Below, in pieces: positions 34,908 through 43,981 of a DNA stretch of 64,000 bases. The position numbers were made by a program, and so were the translations under genes. The notes under the pieces are model-generated. The model had not been told where the DNA came from. It made no database searches and saw nothing but the letters and a program-made list of their open reading frames with translations. The DNA is from Nocardia uniformis NBRC 13702. GTDB lineage: Bacteria; Actinomycetota; Actinomycetes; Mycobacteriales; Mycobacteriaceae. The stretch is from NCBI RefSeq assembly GCF_001613345.1, contig NZ_BDCE01000019.1:295855-359854 (forward strand), read 5' to 3'. Each line of letters starts with the position of its first letter. Position 1 is the first letter of the stretch.

Positions 34908-37715
34908 TCAGCCGAGGTGCAGCCGAGCCAATTCGACCCGGTTACTCACACCCAGCTTCGGAAAGGCCCGGTACAGATGGTGGCCAACGGTTTTCGGGCT
35001 CAGGAACAGTTGCGCCGCGATCTCCTTGTTGGAGGCCCCGGCGGCCGCGAGGCGGGCCACCTGAAGTTCCTGCGGGGTGAGCCGGGCGGCCGCGTCGGTC
35101 TCGGGTTCGGGGACGGTACCCGCTCCGGCGGCGCGCAGTTCGGCGCGGGCGTGATCGGCCCAGGGGACGGCACCGAGCCGGTCGAATGTTTCCAGGGCTT
35201 GCCGCAGGGGTGAGCGCGCCTCGCTCATCCGACGTTCGCGGCGCAACCATTCGCCGTAGAGCAGGGCGGTGCGGGCGTGGTCGTATCGGCGGTCGGCGGC
35301 GACGTGCAGGGTCATGGCCTTGGCGAACAGTTCGCCGTCGCCGGTGAGCAGGCCCCGACAGCGCAGGACCAGCCCCTCGGCCCAGGGGGTATCCAAAGCC
35401 GCTGCCCAGGTCTCGATTTCGGCCAGGGCGGCGGTGGCGCGATCGAGGCGGCGGAATCGGGCGGCCGCTTCGATCAGATCCGCGAGGAGGTCGATCCAGT
35501 GGCCGCGTGCCTGTTTCGGCCCCTCGTGCAGCGTCTGTAGCCGGTCGAGGGCGTGTTCATAGCGGCCCCGCCCGAGATCGAGCAGTGCCAGTGCCCAGTG
35601 GAAGTGCGTGATATCGATGGCGTTGAAGTCGCCCTGGGCCTGTCGGAGATTGCGTTCGGCCAGTTCGCGGCAACGCGTTTCGTCCCCGCGCACGGCCGCG
35701 ATCATGGCGAGCACGGCCTCCGCGCCCGTCACCCGGCTCGGCTGTTCGATATCGCTGGCAATGCGCAGGGCCTGTGCGGCAATGAGTTCCGCTTCGCGGA
35801 AGCGTCCGAGAATGAGTTCGGTAATGGAGAGGGTGCAGGCGACGGCCGGGTACCAGCCGATCATGCCGCGGTCGCACACCAGAGCGGCAAGTTCACCGAG
35901 TTGTTCGCGGGCGATGGGCATATCGCCGATGAGCGCCGACTGGCTACCGAAGGCGAGCCGCAGCGAAATCATTTCCAATGGCACCGAGCGGCCGAAGATG
36001 GCATTGGCGCGGATCATGACGATACCGGCGGCCGGATCGCCGGTCTGCATCACAAGCGGACCCCGCAGTGCCGTCAGCAGCGGTTCGCGCGCCGCCCCGA
36101 GCGAGAGCTCGGCCAACCGGTGATACGCCACCCGGAAGTCGACGAGATCACCTGCGGTCCAGGCGATCCGCCCCGCCTCGATCAGTAGCCACGCCGCCCG
36201 CTCCGGCTCGACATCGGCGACACATTCGGCCGCATCCAGCATGAGCTGATGAGCTCGGCGCAGCGAGCCGTACTCGAATTCTATGAGCGCCCGCGCACCG
36301 ACCACCCGCGCGCGCTCCACCGGCCGCAGGTGCAGCTGCTCGGCCGCGTCGGCGAGCCGCATGGCCCGGCGGGTACGCCCGGCGTGTGCGGCGGTTTCCA
36401 CGGCCAGGGTCAGTCGGCGGCCGCGCACCGCCGGGTCGGGGGTCAGCCATGCGGCACGTTCCAGGGCCGTCGCCGCGGAGGCGTGTCCGGCGCGCTCACG
36501 CGCATGGTCGGCGGCGGATTCCAGTGCGGCGGCTACGGTTTCGTCGGGTCCGGTGCTGGCGGCGGCGAGATGCCACGCCCGGCGGACCGGGTCGTCGTCG
36601 AGTTGGGCGGCAAGGGCCGCGTGTACGGCGAGCCGCTGGGTGAAGCCGGCGCTGTGATAGGCGGCGGATCGCTGCAGCGGATGTTTGAAAGTCACGGCCC
36701 GGTCGGCGATCGACACCATCCCCGACGCTTCGGCCTCGGCCAGCGCCGCGGCGGTGTGGCCGATGCGGTCGAGGACGCCCAGCACCAGGCCGAGGTCACC
36801 GGTCTCCTCGGCGGCGGCGACAAGCAGTGCGGCGCGGGCGGATTCGGATTGTCCGGCGATATGGCGCTCGTATCCGGCTTGCAGCCGCTGCGGCAACGGC
36901 AACGGTCCGGCGGGCGCGCTTGCCACATCCAGTCGATCGAATTCCAGGAGAGCGAGGGGGTTTCCCGCAGCTTCGCGCAGCACCCGGTCACGCACTTCGG
37001 GTTGCAGGTCCGGACTGCGGTCGGCGAGCAGATCGATGGCGGCGGCGCGATCGAGCGGCCCCGGCCGCAATTCGGGCAGGCCGCGGCCGTCGAAACCCGT
37101 GCGCCCCGCGAAGAGCATGACAATGCCCTCGGCTCCGAGGCGCCGGGCCGCGAACAGCAGGGCGTCGGCGGAGGGGCGGTCCAGCCAGTGCGCGTCGTCG
37201 ATGAGGCACAGTACCGGCCCGTGGGCGGATAGATCGGCCAGTAGCGACAGGGTGGCAACCCCGATGAGGAACCGGTCCGTGCCGTCGGGGGGACACAATC
37301 CGAGTGCGCTGCCCAGTGCGTGCCGTTGCGGTCCGGGTAGCAGGTCCAGGCGATCGACGGCACTGCCGAGCAGTAGGTGCAGTCCGGCGAAGGGCAGTTC
37401 GGATTCACTGTCGATGCCTGTGCAGCGGAATATCCGCCAGCCGTCACCGGCGCGCTCCTCGGCGGCGCGGAGCAGCGCGGATTTACCCTCACCGGGTTCG
37501 GCGACAATGGCCAGCGCACCGCTGCGGCCCGTTCGCGCTGCACCGAGCACGCTGTCGATGTGCTGCATTTCGTTGGCGCGGCCGTACAGCACAAGCGACA
37601 ACTTATGCCGCGAAGCGTGATTCGGCAAATGCGCAGCAGTCTGGATCGAGCCGTTGAGCCGTAGGGCGGGAGTGGTGACGAGGCGGAGGGTTCCGACCGT
37701 CTCGTCACCGACCAC
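34908..37715 (-). CDS. LAL-type LuxR family regulator with N-terminal AAA ATPase
   Basis: 935 residues. ATPase domain with Walker A VAEPGEGKSALL (about 71-82) and Walker B VLCLIDDAHWLD; a long alpha-helical TPR-like middle (about 380-850); C-terminal LuxR HTH LTPQELQVARLAAAGASNKE followed by FLSPKTVGHHLYRAFPKLGV. Large ATP-binding LuxR proteins respond to an unknown inducer bound by the central region. The start is uncertain: GTG 37715 is the longest, but typical LAL proteins begin near LYGRANEM, about 43 codons later. It converges with pgi, 18 bp apart. Confidence 0.88.
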   Translation of the reverse strand: MVGDETVGTLRLVTTPALRLNGSIQTAAHLPNHASRHKLSLVLYGRANEMQHIDSVLGAARTGRSGALAIVAEPGEGKSALLRAAEERAGDGWRIFRCTGIDSESELPFAGLHLLLGSAVDRLDLLPGPQRHALGSALGLCPPDGTDRFLIGVATLSLLADLSAHGPVLCLIDDAHWLDRPSADALLFAARRLGAEGIVMLFAGRTGFDGRGLPELRPGPLDRAAAIDLLADRSPDLQPEVRDRVLREAAGNPLALLEFDRLDVASAPAGPLPLPQRLQAGYERHIAGQSESARAALLVAAAEETGDLGLVLGVLDRIGHTAAALAEAEASGMVSIADRAVTFKHPLQRSAAYHSAGFTQRLAVHAALAAQLDDDPVRRAWHLAAASTGPDETVAAALESAADHARERAGHASAATALERAAWLTPDPAVRGRRLTLAVETAAHAGRTRRAMRLADAAEQLHLRPVERARVVGARALIEFEYGSLRRAHQLMLDAAECVADVEPERAAWLLIEAGRIAWTAGDLVDFRVAYHRLAELSLGAAREPLLTALRGPLVMQTGDPAAGIVMIRANAIFGRSVPLEMISLRLAFGSQSALIGDMPIAREQLGELAALVCDRGMIGWYPAVACTLSITELILGRFREAELIAAQALRIASDIEQPSRVTGAEAVLAMIAAVRGDETRCRELAERNLRQAQGDFNAIDITHFHWALALLDLGRGRYEHALDRLQTLHEGPKQARGHWIDLLADLIEAAARFRRLDRATAALAEIETWAAALDTPWAEGLVLRCRGLLTGDGELFAKAMTLHVAADRRYDHARTALLYGEWLRRERRMSEARSPLRQALETFDRLGAVPWADHARAELRAAGAGTVPEPETDAAARLTPQELQVARLAAAGASNKEIAAQLFLSPKTVGHHLYRAFPKLGVSNRVELARLHLG

Positions 37716-37921
37716 CCGCTCGCCCGGTAACGGGCTCGCGGGCGGCCCTCCCTACCGCACTCCGGCCGGCCCCTCGGGGAGGGCAGGCCGAAGGTCTGCG
37801 TAGAGCGGCAGGAAGCCCGGTACGGCGCTCGGGGCGGCGTACCGGTACTGGAAACGCTACGAACTCGGCGACTTCAGCGCTATCGGACGAACGCCCTAAT
37901 CTTCGATGCTCGGCACACTCC

Positions 37922-38272
37922 TCAGTGCGCGATCATCAGCGCCAGCGCGGCAATGGAGAACACCAGGAAGAAGATGGGCCCCGCGATGTTGTAGTACACC
38001 TTCGCGCGAATGTGCGCGACCAGGGCACAGACGAAGAACAGCACCAGCCCGGCGGCCGCCGCGACGCCGACCGGTTGCAGCCCGGCGAGCCCGGCGGCGA
38101 GCCCGAGCGCACCCGCGCCCTTGGCGAGGCCGAGTCCCGGCAGCCACGATTCGGGCACACCCACCGCCGCGGCATTCGCCTTCACGAAGGGAATGCGGGC
38201 GAAATTGGCCACTGACTCGGCCGCATTGATGACGATGGCGACCAGGGTGACGGCAATAAAGGCGACCTGCAT
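37922..38272 (-). CDS. DoxX family membrane protein
   Basis: 116 residues with four transmembrane helices (VAFIAVTLVAIVINAAESVA, LGLAAGLAGLQPVGVAAAAG, VLFFVCALVAHIRAK, PIFFLVFSIAALALMIA). The pattern and size are those of DoxX-like proteins, which in mycobacteria associate with oxidative-stress systems. GGAGG lies about 9 nt before ATG 38272. Downstream of it is only the 205-bp gap to the LuxR regulator, where I see nothing. Confidence 0.82.
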   Translation of the reverse strand: MQVAFIAVTLVAIVINAAESVANFARIPFVKANAAAVGVPESWLPGLGLAKGAGALGLAAGLAGLQPVGVAAAAGLVLFFVCALVAHIRAKVYYNIAGPIFFLVFSIAALALMIAH

Positions 38273-38497
38273 GTGTTCGTGCCTCCGAACGATTCTCACT
38301 AGCTGCGGTTGTTCACATTCAGCCTGCGCAACCATTCGGAGGCCGTCCAATACCTGTATCCATAACCTCTGGTTATGGACGCCGCGACCCTGGGCTCAGC
38401 GGCAGGCCGGTCAGCGCGCAGCTGAACCCAGTGCCGTTTGCTGGCCTGGCGGCGTAAAATTGCTGGTCCACTCGTCCGCAGAACGGCTGGAGTAACC

Positions 38498-38785
38498 ATG
38501 GCGTTCCTGTTTTGCAACACGCGACAGATACAACTGCGCACCCCTCATCCACCAACCATCGGGGAACACAAGGCCAATATCGCGCACCATTTGAATCTGA
38601 GTGCCTTTACCCATGTAATCAATAACGACAGCGAAGTTGCCGGAAATCGGGCCGGCATGCGACTGTCCGTACTCCACTTGCCCATCAGCGATGGACGCTT
38701 CTATGAGCAGGTTATGGCGGCAGGCGAAAATCGCGATGCCACACTGGCTCTGGTCAACGAGACGGTCGCAGCCCTGAACTTCTGA
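38498..38785 (+). CDS. Small hypothetical protein in an AT-richer patch
   Basis: 95 residues, MAFLFCNTRQIQLRTPHPPT to the end NETVAALNF. GGAG lies 6 nt before the ATG. No family is recognised. The gene and surroundings are clearly lower in GC than the rest of the window, with codons such as ATA, CAA, AAT and GTT, suggesting transfer. The opposite strand is also open (38411-38833), but third-position GC is higher in the forward frame. It could be a remnant of a longer gene. Confidence 0.45.
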   Translation: MAFLFCNTRQIQLRTPHPPTIGEHKANIAHHLNLSAFTHVINNDSEVAGNRAGMRLSVLHLPISDGRFYEQVMAAGENRDATLALVNETVAALNF

Positions 38786-38806
38786 AGGCACGAAACTCCG
38801 GGGAAC

Positions 38807-38851
38807 GGGCGCCCCCACCTCACAGATCGCCACCGATATGCGCGTCTCCGC
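38807..38851 (+). pseudogene. Fragment of a LuxR helix-turn-helix gene (45-bp repeat copy 1)
   Basis: 45 bp that match 43522-43566 at 43 positions (shared core CAGATCGCCACCGATATGCG). In the same frame it reads TSQIATDMRVSA, the HTH of the truncated LuxR gene, then diverges into VQIATELATTASVTP and a stop. No complete gene exists here; the rest of 38786-39276 shows nothing I can support. Confidence 0.6.
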
Positions 38852-39276
38852 CGTTCAGATCGCCACCGAACTCGCCACCACGGCGAGCGTCACCCCTCGC
38901 TTCCGCGCACCGGTGAAGTTCCTCGCGTAACGCCCCCTCGGCCGCGATGTGCATTTCTGGTTCCGGGTAACCGGCTTCGACGCACTCCCGCTGGGCCCCT
39001 ACCCGCGTACGCCACCGACTCGGCCCGTTCTCGATACCGGCCGTTGCCGCGCCGCTCTCGCCGCCGCGAGACCCGCTGTTCACACATCACGCATCACGCC
39101 GTGCGAGAGCGTGTGTCGGCCGAACCACGGTCACGCTTCGCCGAATTGATCGAGAACGACCGCAACGTCCACGCAATCGCAGCCATGCGACGGGCCGAGA
39201 CGATCTCGTCGTCGACAACGCACCGACATACCGACGAGCGAGCGGGTCTCGAGGTGGCTCCGGCGTGGTGGCCTGG

Positions 39277-39903
39277 TTATGTGCGGGTGTTGCCGATGAC
39301 GCTGATGCACATGTGCGCGCATTCGGCAGCGAGTTCGGCGGCGGTCAGGTCGATGGTGTTGTCGAGCCAGCCTTCGATGAGCTGGTTGACGCCGCCGGTG
39401 ATGAACATGGCCGCGCGCCGCAGCCAGGCCGGATCGGGGGTGACGTCGAGGACTGCGGGGGCGTGGTCGACGACGAGGTCGGCGATGGTGGCGAGGACGT
39501 CGTGTCGCCGCTGCACCAGTGCGGGTATGCCGCCGGGGTCGCCGGAGACGATCCGGTGAATGTTCCGGTCCCTGGCGACGGTTTCCAGGAACGCCTGCAG
39601 CGCTGCGCGTAGCTTCGTCTCGGCCGAGCCCTCGGCCGAGACGCCGGCCTGGACCAGGATTATGAGCAGTTGGTCGCGGATCTCGTCGGCGACGGCGGCC
39701 AGCAGCTCTTCACGGTTGGCGAAATGCTCGTAGAAGTAGCGATCGGTGAGCCCGGCGGTTTTGCAGACCCCGCGTACCGTGACCGCGCCGATTCCGGATT
39801 CGCCCCAGGTCGTACGGGCCGCGGCGAGCAGGCGGATGCGGCGGTCGGCGCGGCGGTCGGCGGCACTGACACCGCCGTAGGTGCGGATGGCCGGGGTCGT
39901 CAT
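39277..39903 (-). CDS. TetR/AcrR family transcriptional regulator
   Basis: 208 residues. N-terminal HTH at about 20-65: LLAAARTTWGESGIGAVTVR, then AGLTDRYFYEHFANREELLA, the TetR signature. The C-terminal ligand domain is unclassified. It is divergent from the carotenoid oxygenase gene; the shared 91-bp region holds repeats that may be its operator, so it probably represses that gene. ATG 39903 matches the family start. Confidence 0.9.
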   Translation of the reverse strand: MTTPAIRTYGGVSAADRRADRRIRLLAAARTTWGESGIGAVTVRGVCKTAGLTDRYFYEHFANREELLAAVADEIRDQLLIILVQAGVSAEGSAETKLRAALQAFLETVARDRNIHRIVSGDPGGIPALVQRRHDVLATIADLVVDHAPAVLDVTPDPAWLRRAAMFITGGVNQLIEGWLDNTIDLTAAELAAECAHMCISVIGNTRT

Positions 39904-39943
39904 TGACAACACTCTAGGCACTCTCCTACATTTGCGGACATAC

Positions 39944-39970
39944 GTCATCAGATGACAACTGTCGTCAGAT
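39944..39970. promoter_or_regulatory. Candidate TetR operator, carotenoid oxygenase region
   Basis: Direct repeat GTCATCAGAT (39944-39953) / GTCGTCAGAT (39961-39970), enclosing the partial palindrome ATGACAACTGTCGT (39952-39965). It lies between divergent starts at 39903 and 39995. Confidence 0.5.
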
Positions 39971-39994
39971 AAGCGATTCAAGGGAGAATCCGCG

Positions 39995-41449
39995 ATGACC
40001 CATACCCGCCCCACCGTCGAGACCGCCTACCGTCAGGTCACCGCACCCCTGCTCGACGAGCTCGACTACCGGATCGAGCAGATCGACGGACAGCTGCCCA
40101 AAGACCTGCGAGGCACCCTCTACCGCATCGGCCCGGGCAAACACCAGGTAGGAAGGTCGTTGCTGCACAACGTGTTCGACGGCGACGGCATGATTTCGCA
40201 GTTCGTTCTCGACGGAACCTCGATACGGTTCCGCAACCGCTATGTCCGCACCCGCCACTTCCAGCATGGGCAACGCTCGGATCGAATCCGCTACCGCGGT
40301 GTGGGAGACCAGATTACGGGCGGACCGCTGGCCAATATCGGGCGGCTACCGGAGAACGTGGCCAACACCAACATCGTCAACTACGACGGTGGCCTGCTCG
40401 CCCTGTGGGAGCTCGGCAACCCGTACCGCATCGACCCTGACACCCTCGACACCCTGGGCCCCACCGACTTCGACGGTCGGCTCGGATTTCTGGGCGCGTT
40501 CTCGGCGCATCCGAAACGGGACCCGGACACCGGCGACATGTACAACTTCGGACTGGATCTACTGCCCACCCCACGCATCCGCACCTACCGCGTCGACCGG
40601 TCCGGGCGGCTGCACCGACTGGCCACGGTACCGATGCTGGACCTGCCCTGGAACCACGACTTCGCCCTCACCAGCCGCTACCTGGTGTTCGTCCTGGACC
40701 CGATCCTGCCCAATATCGCCAAGATCGCGCTGGCCACGCACTCGTTCATCGAATCACTGGACTTCAAGCCCGCCAAGGGAACTCGATTCCTGCTCGTCCC
40801 CAAAGACGGGGGCCGCGCCCGCATCGTCGAGCATGAAGCCCTGCTGCACGTGCACGTCACCAACGCCTACGACGACGGCGGCGACGTCGTGGTCGAACTG
40901 GTGCGACTCGATACCGAATGGACCGATTTCCGTCGCATGACCGGCATGGTCAACCTGGACACCCCCAGCACACCGCAGTTCCCCGACTCACGGCTCATGC
41001 AATACCGGATCACCCCCGGCGGCACCGTCATCGAACGCGAACTCGCCGACCGCTCCGGCGAATTCCCGCAATACGATTGGCGGCGCGGCACCCGCGAACA
41101 CCGCTACAGCTACCTCGCCGGTGCGGGCGGCCCGGCCGGTGTGTTCAACGCCGTGCTCAAGGTCGATCACCACACCAGCACCGTCACCAGCTGCGAGCTC
41201 GGCGACAGCTCGGTCGGCGAACCCCTGTTCATCCCCCGCACCCCCGACGCCGCCGAGGACGACGGCTGGCTGCTGGCACTCAACCACCAACTCACCGAAA
41301 ACCGCTCACAGCTGTTGATTCTCGACGCCCGCGACCCCGAACACGGCCCCCTCGCCACCGCCTGGCTCGACCACCACATCCCCTGGGGATTCCACGGCAC
41401 CTTCACCCACCGCATCGCCCAACCGGACACGGCGACGCCCGCCCTGTAA
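39995..41449 (+). CDS. Carotenoid oxygenase (RPE65/CCD family)
   Basis: 484 residues, seven-bladed propeller non-heme iron dioxygenase. The four iron-binding histidines can be placed in FSAHPKRD, LPWNHDFAL, LLHVHVTNAY and IPWGFHGTF near the C-terminus. The start LPKDLRGTLYRIGPGKHQ and FDGDGMISQF are family hallmarks. It cleaves conjugated polyenes such as carotenoids, apocarotenoids or stilbenes; the substrate is not evident and no carotenoid synthesis gene lies nearby. AGGGAGA precedes the ATG. Control by the divergent TetR is likely. Confidence 0.92.
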   Translation: MTHTRPTVETAYRQVTAPLLDELDYRIEQIDGQLPKDLRGTLYRIGPGKHQVGRSLLHNVFDGDGMISQFVLDGTSIRFRNRYVRTRHFQHGQRSDRIRYRGVGDQITGGPLANIGRLPENVANTNIVNYDGGLLALWELGNPYRIDPDTLDTLGPTDFDGRLGFLGAFSAHPKRDPDTGDMYNFGLDLLPTPRIRTYRVDRSGRLHRLATVPMLDLPWNHDFALTSRYLVFVLDPILPNIAKIALATHSFIESLDFKPAKGTRFLLVPKDGGRARIVEHEALLHVHVTNAYDDGGDVVVELVRLDTEWTDFRRMTGMVNLDTPSTPQFPDSRLMQYRITPGGTVIERELADRSGEFPQYDWRRGTREHRYSYLAGAGGPAGVFNAVLKVDHHTSTVTSCELGDSSVGEPLFIPRTPDAAEDDGWLLALNHQLTENRSQLLILDARDPEHGPLATAWLDHHIPWGFHGTFTHRIAQPDTATPAL

Positions 41450-41529
41450 TACCGCTTACGGCGCTGATTGGACCGGCCCAGCCAGCCGGGGTATGCACCA
41501 CCATGCCGCGACCCGCGCGGTTCGGCACC

Positions 41530-41754
41530 TCAGAACAGCCGATCACCCGAAGACTCCGGCACAGGTGTCGTCCGCATGCGGACGCACTCCTCGTCGTCGG
41601 AGACATCCTGGATCGCGTCGATCCGATCCTGAACCACCTCGGCGCGCGCCACCAACTCGACCCGGTCGGGCTCGGTGAGGCTCTCGGCACCGAGCTTCTC
41701 GAAAACGCATGAGAGCACTGACCGCAGGTCCTCCAGTTTGCTGTCTGACTCCAC
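41530..41754 (-). CDS. Small acidic hypothetical protein
   Basis: 74 residues, mostly helical and charged (KLEDLRSVLSCVFEKLGAES, RVELVARAEVVQDRIDAIQD). GTG start with AAGGTGA about 8 nt upstream. No family recognised. It lies alone between the oxygenase gene and the HAD gene; the coding assignment rests on the ribosome-binding site and the protein-like composition. Confidence 0.45.
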   Translation of the reverse strand: MESDSKLEDLRSVLSCVFEKLGAESLTEPDRVELVARAEVVQDRIDAIQDVSDDEECVRMRTTPVPESSGDRLF

Positions 41755-41889
41755 GGGACGTCACCTTACGTCCGAACCCAACGAATATCCGCTCATCCCT
41801 GCGGGCTCAGGCGTTCGATCGTGCACAAACGTCGGCCCGACAGCCAATCGCGCCAACGCGCGCACATGTCGAGCCGAGTATGTGGCGGT

Positions 41890-42564
41890 TTACTGCACCG
41901 AGAGTAGGTGCATCATGCTGGTGATGGTTGCGGCTGGTGAATGGGCACCCAGCGTGGCGATCTTCTCCGGACGGTTCGCGAAGGCGATGCAGGAGATCCT
42001 CGCCGTGTGTGCGGCGATCACGTCCGAGACGGAATCGCCCACGAACACACAGTCTTCCGGCGTGGTGCCGAGGTCCTCGACAGCGCGATTCAGAAGGTAC
42101 GGATCAGGCTTCAGACAGTGGAGAGTCGCGCTGTCACGTCCGTAAACGCCGTCGATAGCGTGCTGTAGGTCGTGCTGGGTCATGAACCGCTGAACGGCGA
42201 CGGATGAGTTGTTGCTGACGATTGCCACGCGGCGCCCGTCGCGAACGAATCGCACGATCGCCTCGGCAGCACCAACGGTGGGGCGGGCGCTGCCGACAGC
42301 TTCGAGTTCGATCTCACGAAAGCGCCGTTCGATTCTCTCGACCTCGCGAGGGCCGATCGTCGCGGCAAAGCGGAGAACATCGAACGGATCGCTGCTGGTT
42401 TCAACATAATCGGGGATTCGGCCAGCGAGGTCAGCCGATAGCCGTTGGGAGGCATCCCGGTTCGAAATGCCGGAGAACACAGCACAGACCGGCCCGTCGA
42501 AGTCGAGGAGGACCGTGTGGCGATCTCTCAGGAGATCGACAGCCTCAACGCCGCCAGATGCCAC
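41890..42564 (-). CDS. HAD family hydrolase
   Basis: 224 residues. HAD motifs: I VLLDFDGPVCAVF (nucleophile Asp), II VAIVSNNSS, III with Lys in LHCLKPDPYLL, IV VFVGDSVSDVIAA. The cap region fits phosphoglycolate phosphatase/beta-phosphoglucomutase-like members. GTG 42564 lies inside the DUF397 gene, overlapping it by 20 bp, so the two are coupled. HAD genes beside DUF397/HTH pairs are common in actinomycetes; the substrate is unknown. Confidence 0.85.
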   Translation of the reverse strand: MASGGVEAVDLLRDRHTVLLDFDGPVCAVFSGISNRDASQRLSADLAGRIPDYVETSSDPFDVLRFAATIGPREVERIERRFREIELEAVGSARPTVGAAEAIVRFVRDGRRVAIVSNNSSVAVQRFMTQHDLQHAIDGVYGRDSATLHCLKPDPYLLNRAVEDLGTTPEDCVFVGDSVSDVIAAHTARISCIAFANRPEKIATLGAHSPAATITSMMHLLSVQ

Positions 42565-42736
42565 TGGTGAGGAAGTCGTCCCACGCCTTGCCGCTGAAGA
42601 ACAACTCGGGGCCGCCGGGATTCTTCGAGTCACGCACACCGACCGCGTCGTCAGCGAGGAAGACCTCTACGCATTCGTTGCCCTGCGCAGACCGACTGGA
42701 CTTGAACCACTGCCGGGTGGGCGGGTTGTTGGTCAC
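42545..42736 (-). CDS. DUF397 domain protein
   Basis: 63 residues with the full DUF397 pattern: WFKSSRSAQGNECVEVFLAD, VGVRDSKNPGGPELFFSG and a final WDDFLTSGIW. DUF397 proteins are the small partners of HTH-DUF5753 regulators in actinomycetes (Scr2/Scr1-like, proposed antitoxin-like pairs). GTG 42736 overlaps the upstream regulator's stop by 4 bp. Its normal partner is truncated here. Confidence 0.88.
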   Translation of the reverse strand: MTNNPPTRQWFKSSRSAQGNECVEVFLADDAVGVRDSKNPGGPELFFSGKAWDDFLTSGIWRR

Positions 42737-43290
42737 GCCGCGTACTCCTTCGCGATTTTCAGCACCAGTTCCCTGGTTGCCTCTTCAGGCAACGCTACCT
42801 CCCGGATGCCTTCGACGGCGTGCCTATAACGATCGATCACATCGTCTCGTTCCAGGTAGAGAGCACCTTCCGCCCCCTCGGTGTAGACGACAGGGGGCTC
42901 TACCAATCGGCTTGCTGTGGGCGGGAAGTCGAGCAAGGTGAACGATTGAACCACCAGCCCTGGGTGCATACCTGCACCATGAGGCACGACTCGTATCGAG
43001 ACGTTCGCCCGTTCACCAAGCTCCACGAGCTTCGCCAGTTGCTTGGCCATGACGTGCGGTCCACCGGGCTGGTGGAGCAACACGGACTCCGACACGAACG
43101 CGTCGAGCCGCAATTCGTCGTCCGCCAGGCGGGCCTGACGGCGCGCCGCCAGCTCCAACCTTCGCTCGATGTCGACTGCCGACAATCCAGGAACCGTCGC
43201 GTTGATGATTGCCCGCCGGTAGTCAGCGGTCTGCAAGATACCCGGTATCAGAACAAGCTGATGCGATGTCGCGGTGGTCACGCTCGCCGC
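42733..43290 (-). pseudogene. DUF5753 regulator, N-terminal HTH lost
   Basis: Recognisable homology begins near QLVLIPGILQTADYRRAII and runs to the end (HVMAKQLAKLVELGERANVS, DVIDRYRHAVEGIREVAL), covering the DUF5753 effector domain. The preceding XRE helix-turn-helix and linker of the family (about 90 residues) are missing: upstream of about 43280 the frame runs antisense into the truncated LuxR gene and encodes no known sequence. The 5' boundary given is approximate. Probably a pseudogene, though DUF397 and HAD downstream remain intact. Confidence 0.7.
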
Positions 43291-43741
43291 GCGCGCACTA
43301 CGCAATGACGCGAACGACCGCGCGGGCGACGTCATGGTGTCGCGGGTGCTGTCCCGGTCGGGAACCTGGGTGGTGCTGCACGGCGCGCGCCTGACCTCGA
43401 CCGGCGAGGACCGGGTCGCGGTGATCGTCGAACCCGCGCATCCGAGCCGCATCTACCCGCTGCTGATGTCGGCCTACGGGCTGACCGAGCGCGAGCGCGA
43501 CGTCACCCGATTCGTACTGCAGGGCGCCTCCACCTCCCAGATCGCCACCGATATGCGCGTCTCCGCGCACACCGTCCAGCAGCATCTGAAGAACATATTC
43601 GACAAGACCGGCGTCCATAGCCGCCGTGATCTGGTCGCGAAGGTCTTCTTCACCCACTACGAACCGCGCTTCCGCGACAACGAGAAACGCGTTCTTGTCG
43701 ACAAGCCCGTGCGCGGCGGACCCTGGCCCGGCCACTGCTGA
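43274..43741 (+). pseudogene. LuxR family regulator, 5'-truncated
   Basis: The last 155 residues of a LuxR-type regulator. Residues 30-60 match the segment before the HTH (SGTWVVLHGARLTSTGEDRV), then LTERERDVTRFVLQGASTSQ and IATDMRVSAHTVQQHLKNIF form the HTH, followed by a conserved RRDLVAKVFFTHYEPRF. Family members have about 200 more residues in front. The gene is cut where the DUF5753 pseudogene is cut on the other strand. A 45-bp piece of its HTH recurs at 38807. Confidence 0.72.
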
Positions 43742-43782
43742 GACTCTCCTCGGCTCTCCGCATGAGATCGTCTGCCGCCCCT

Positions 43783-43858
43783 GTCATTCCGGCGTGCTCT
43801 CGGCCGGGATTCACTACTGATCGGAGGTGGATTCCGGCCAAACGCACGCCGGAATGAC
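43783..43858. repeat. Dispersed palindromic repeat, copy D
   Basis: Left arm 43783-43814 begins GTCATTCCGGCGTGCTCTCG; right arm 43827-43858 ends CGCACGCCGGAATGAC. It has the shortest centre of the five copies (12 nt). It lies in the 240-bp gap between the LuxR remnant and aidB. Confidence 0.85.
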
Positions 43859-43981
43859 GAGGGCTCGGTGATATTGCGCGGTCACGCTCACAGGTACGAG
43901 CGCCGGAATCCACTGTCGAACAGCGTGATTCAGCGACACCCGTAACGCCCGGCCGCCAACAGGCCGCCGAGGATCTGGCTC

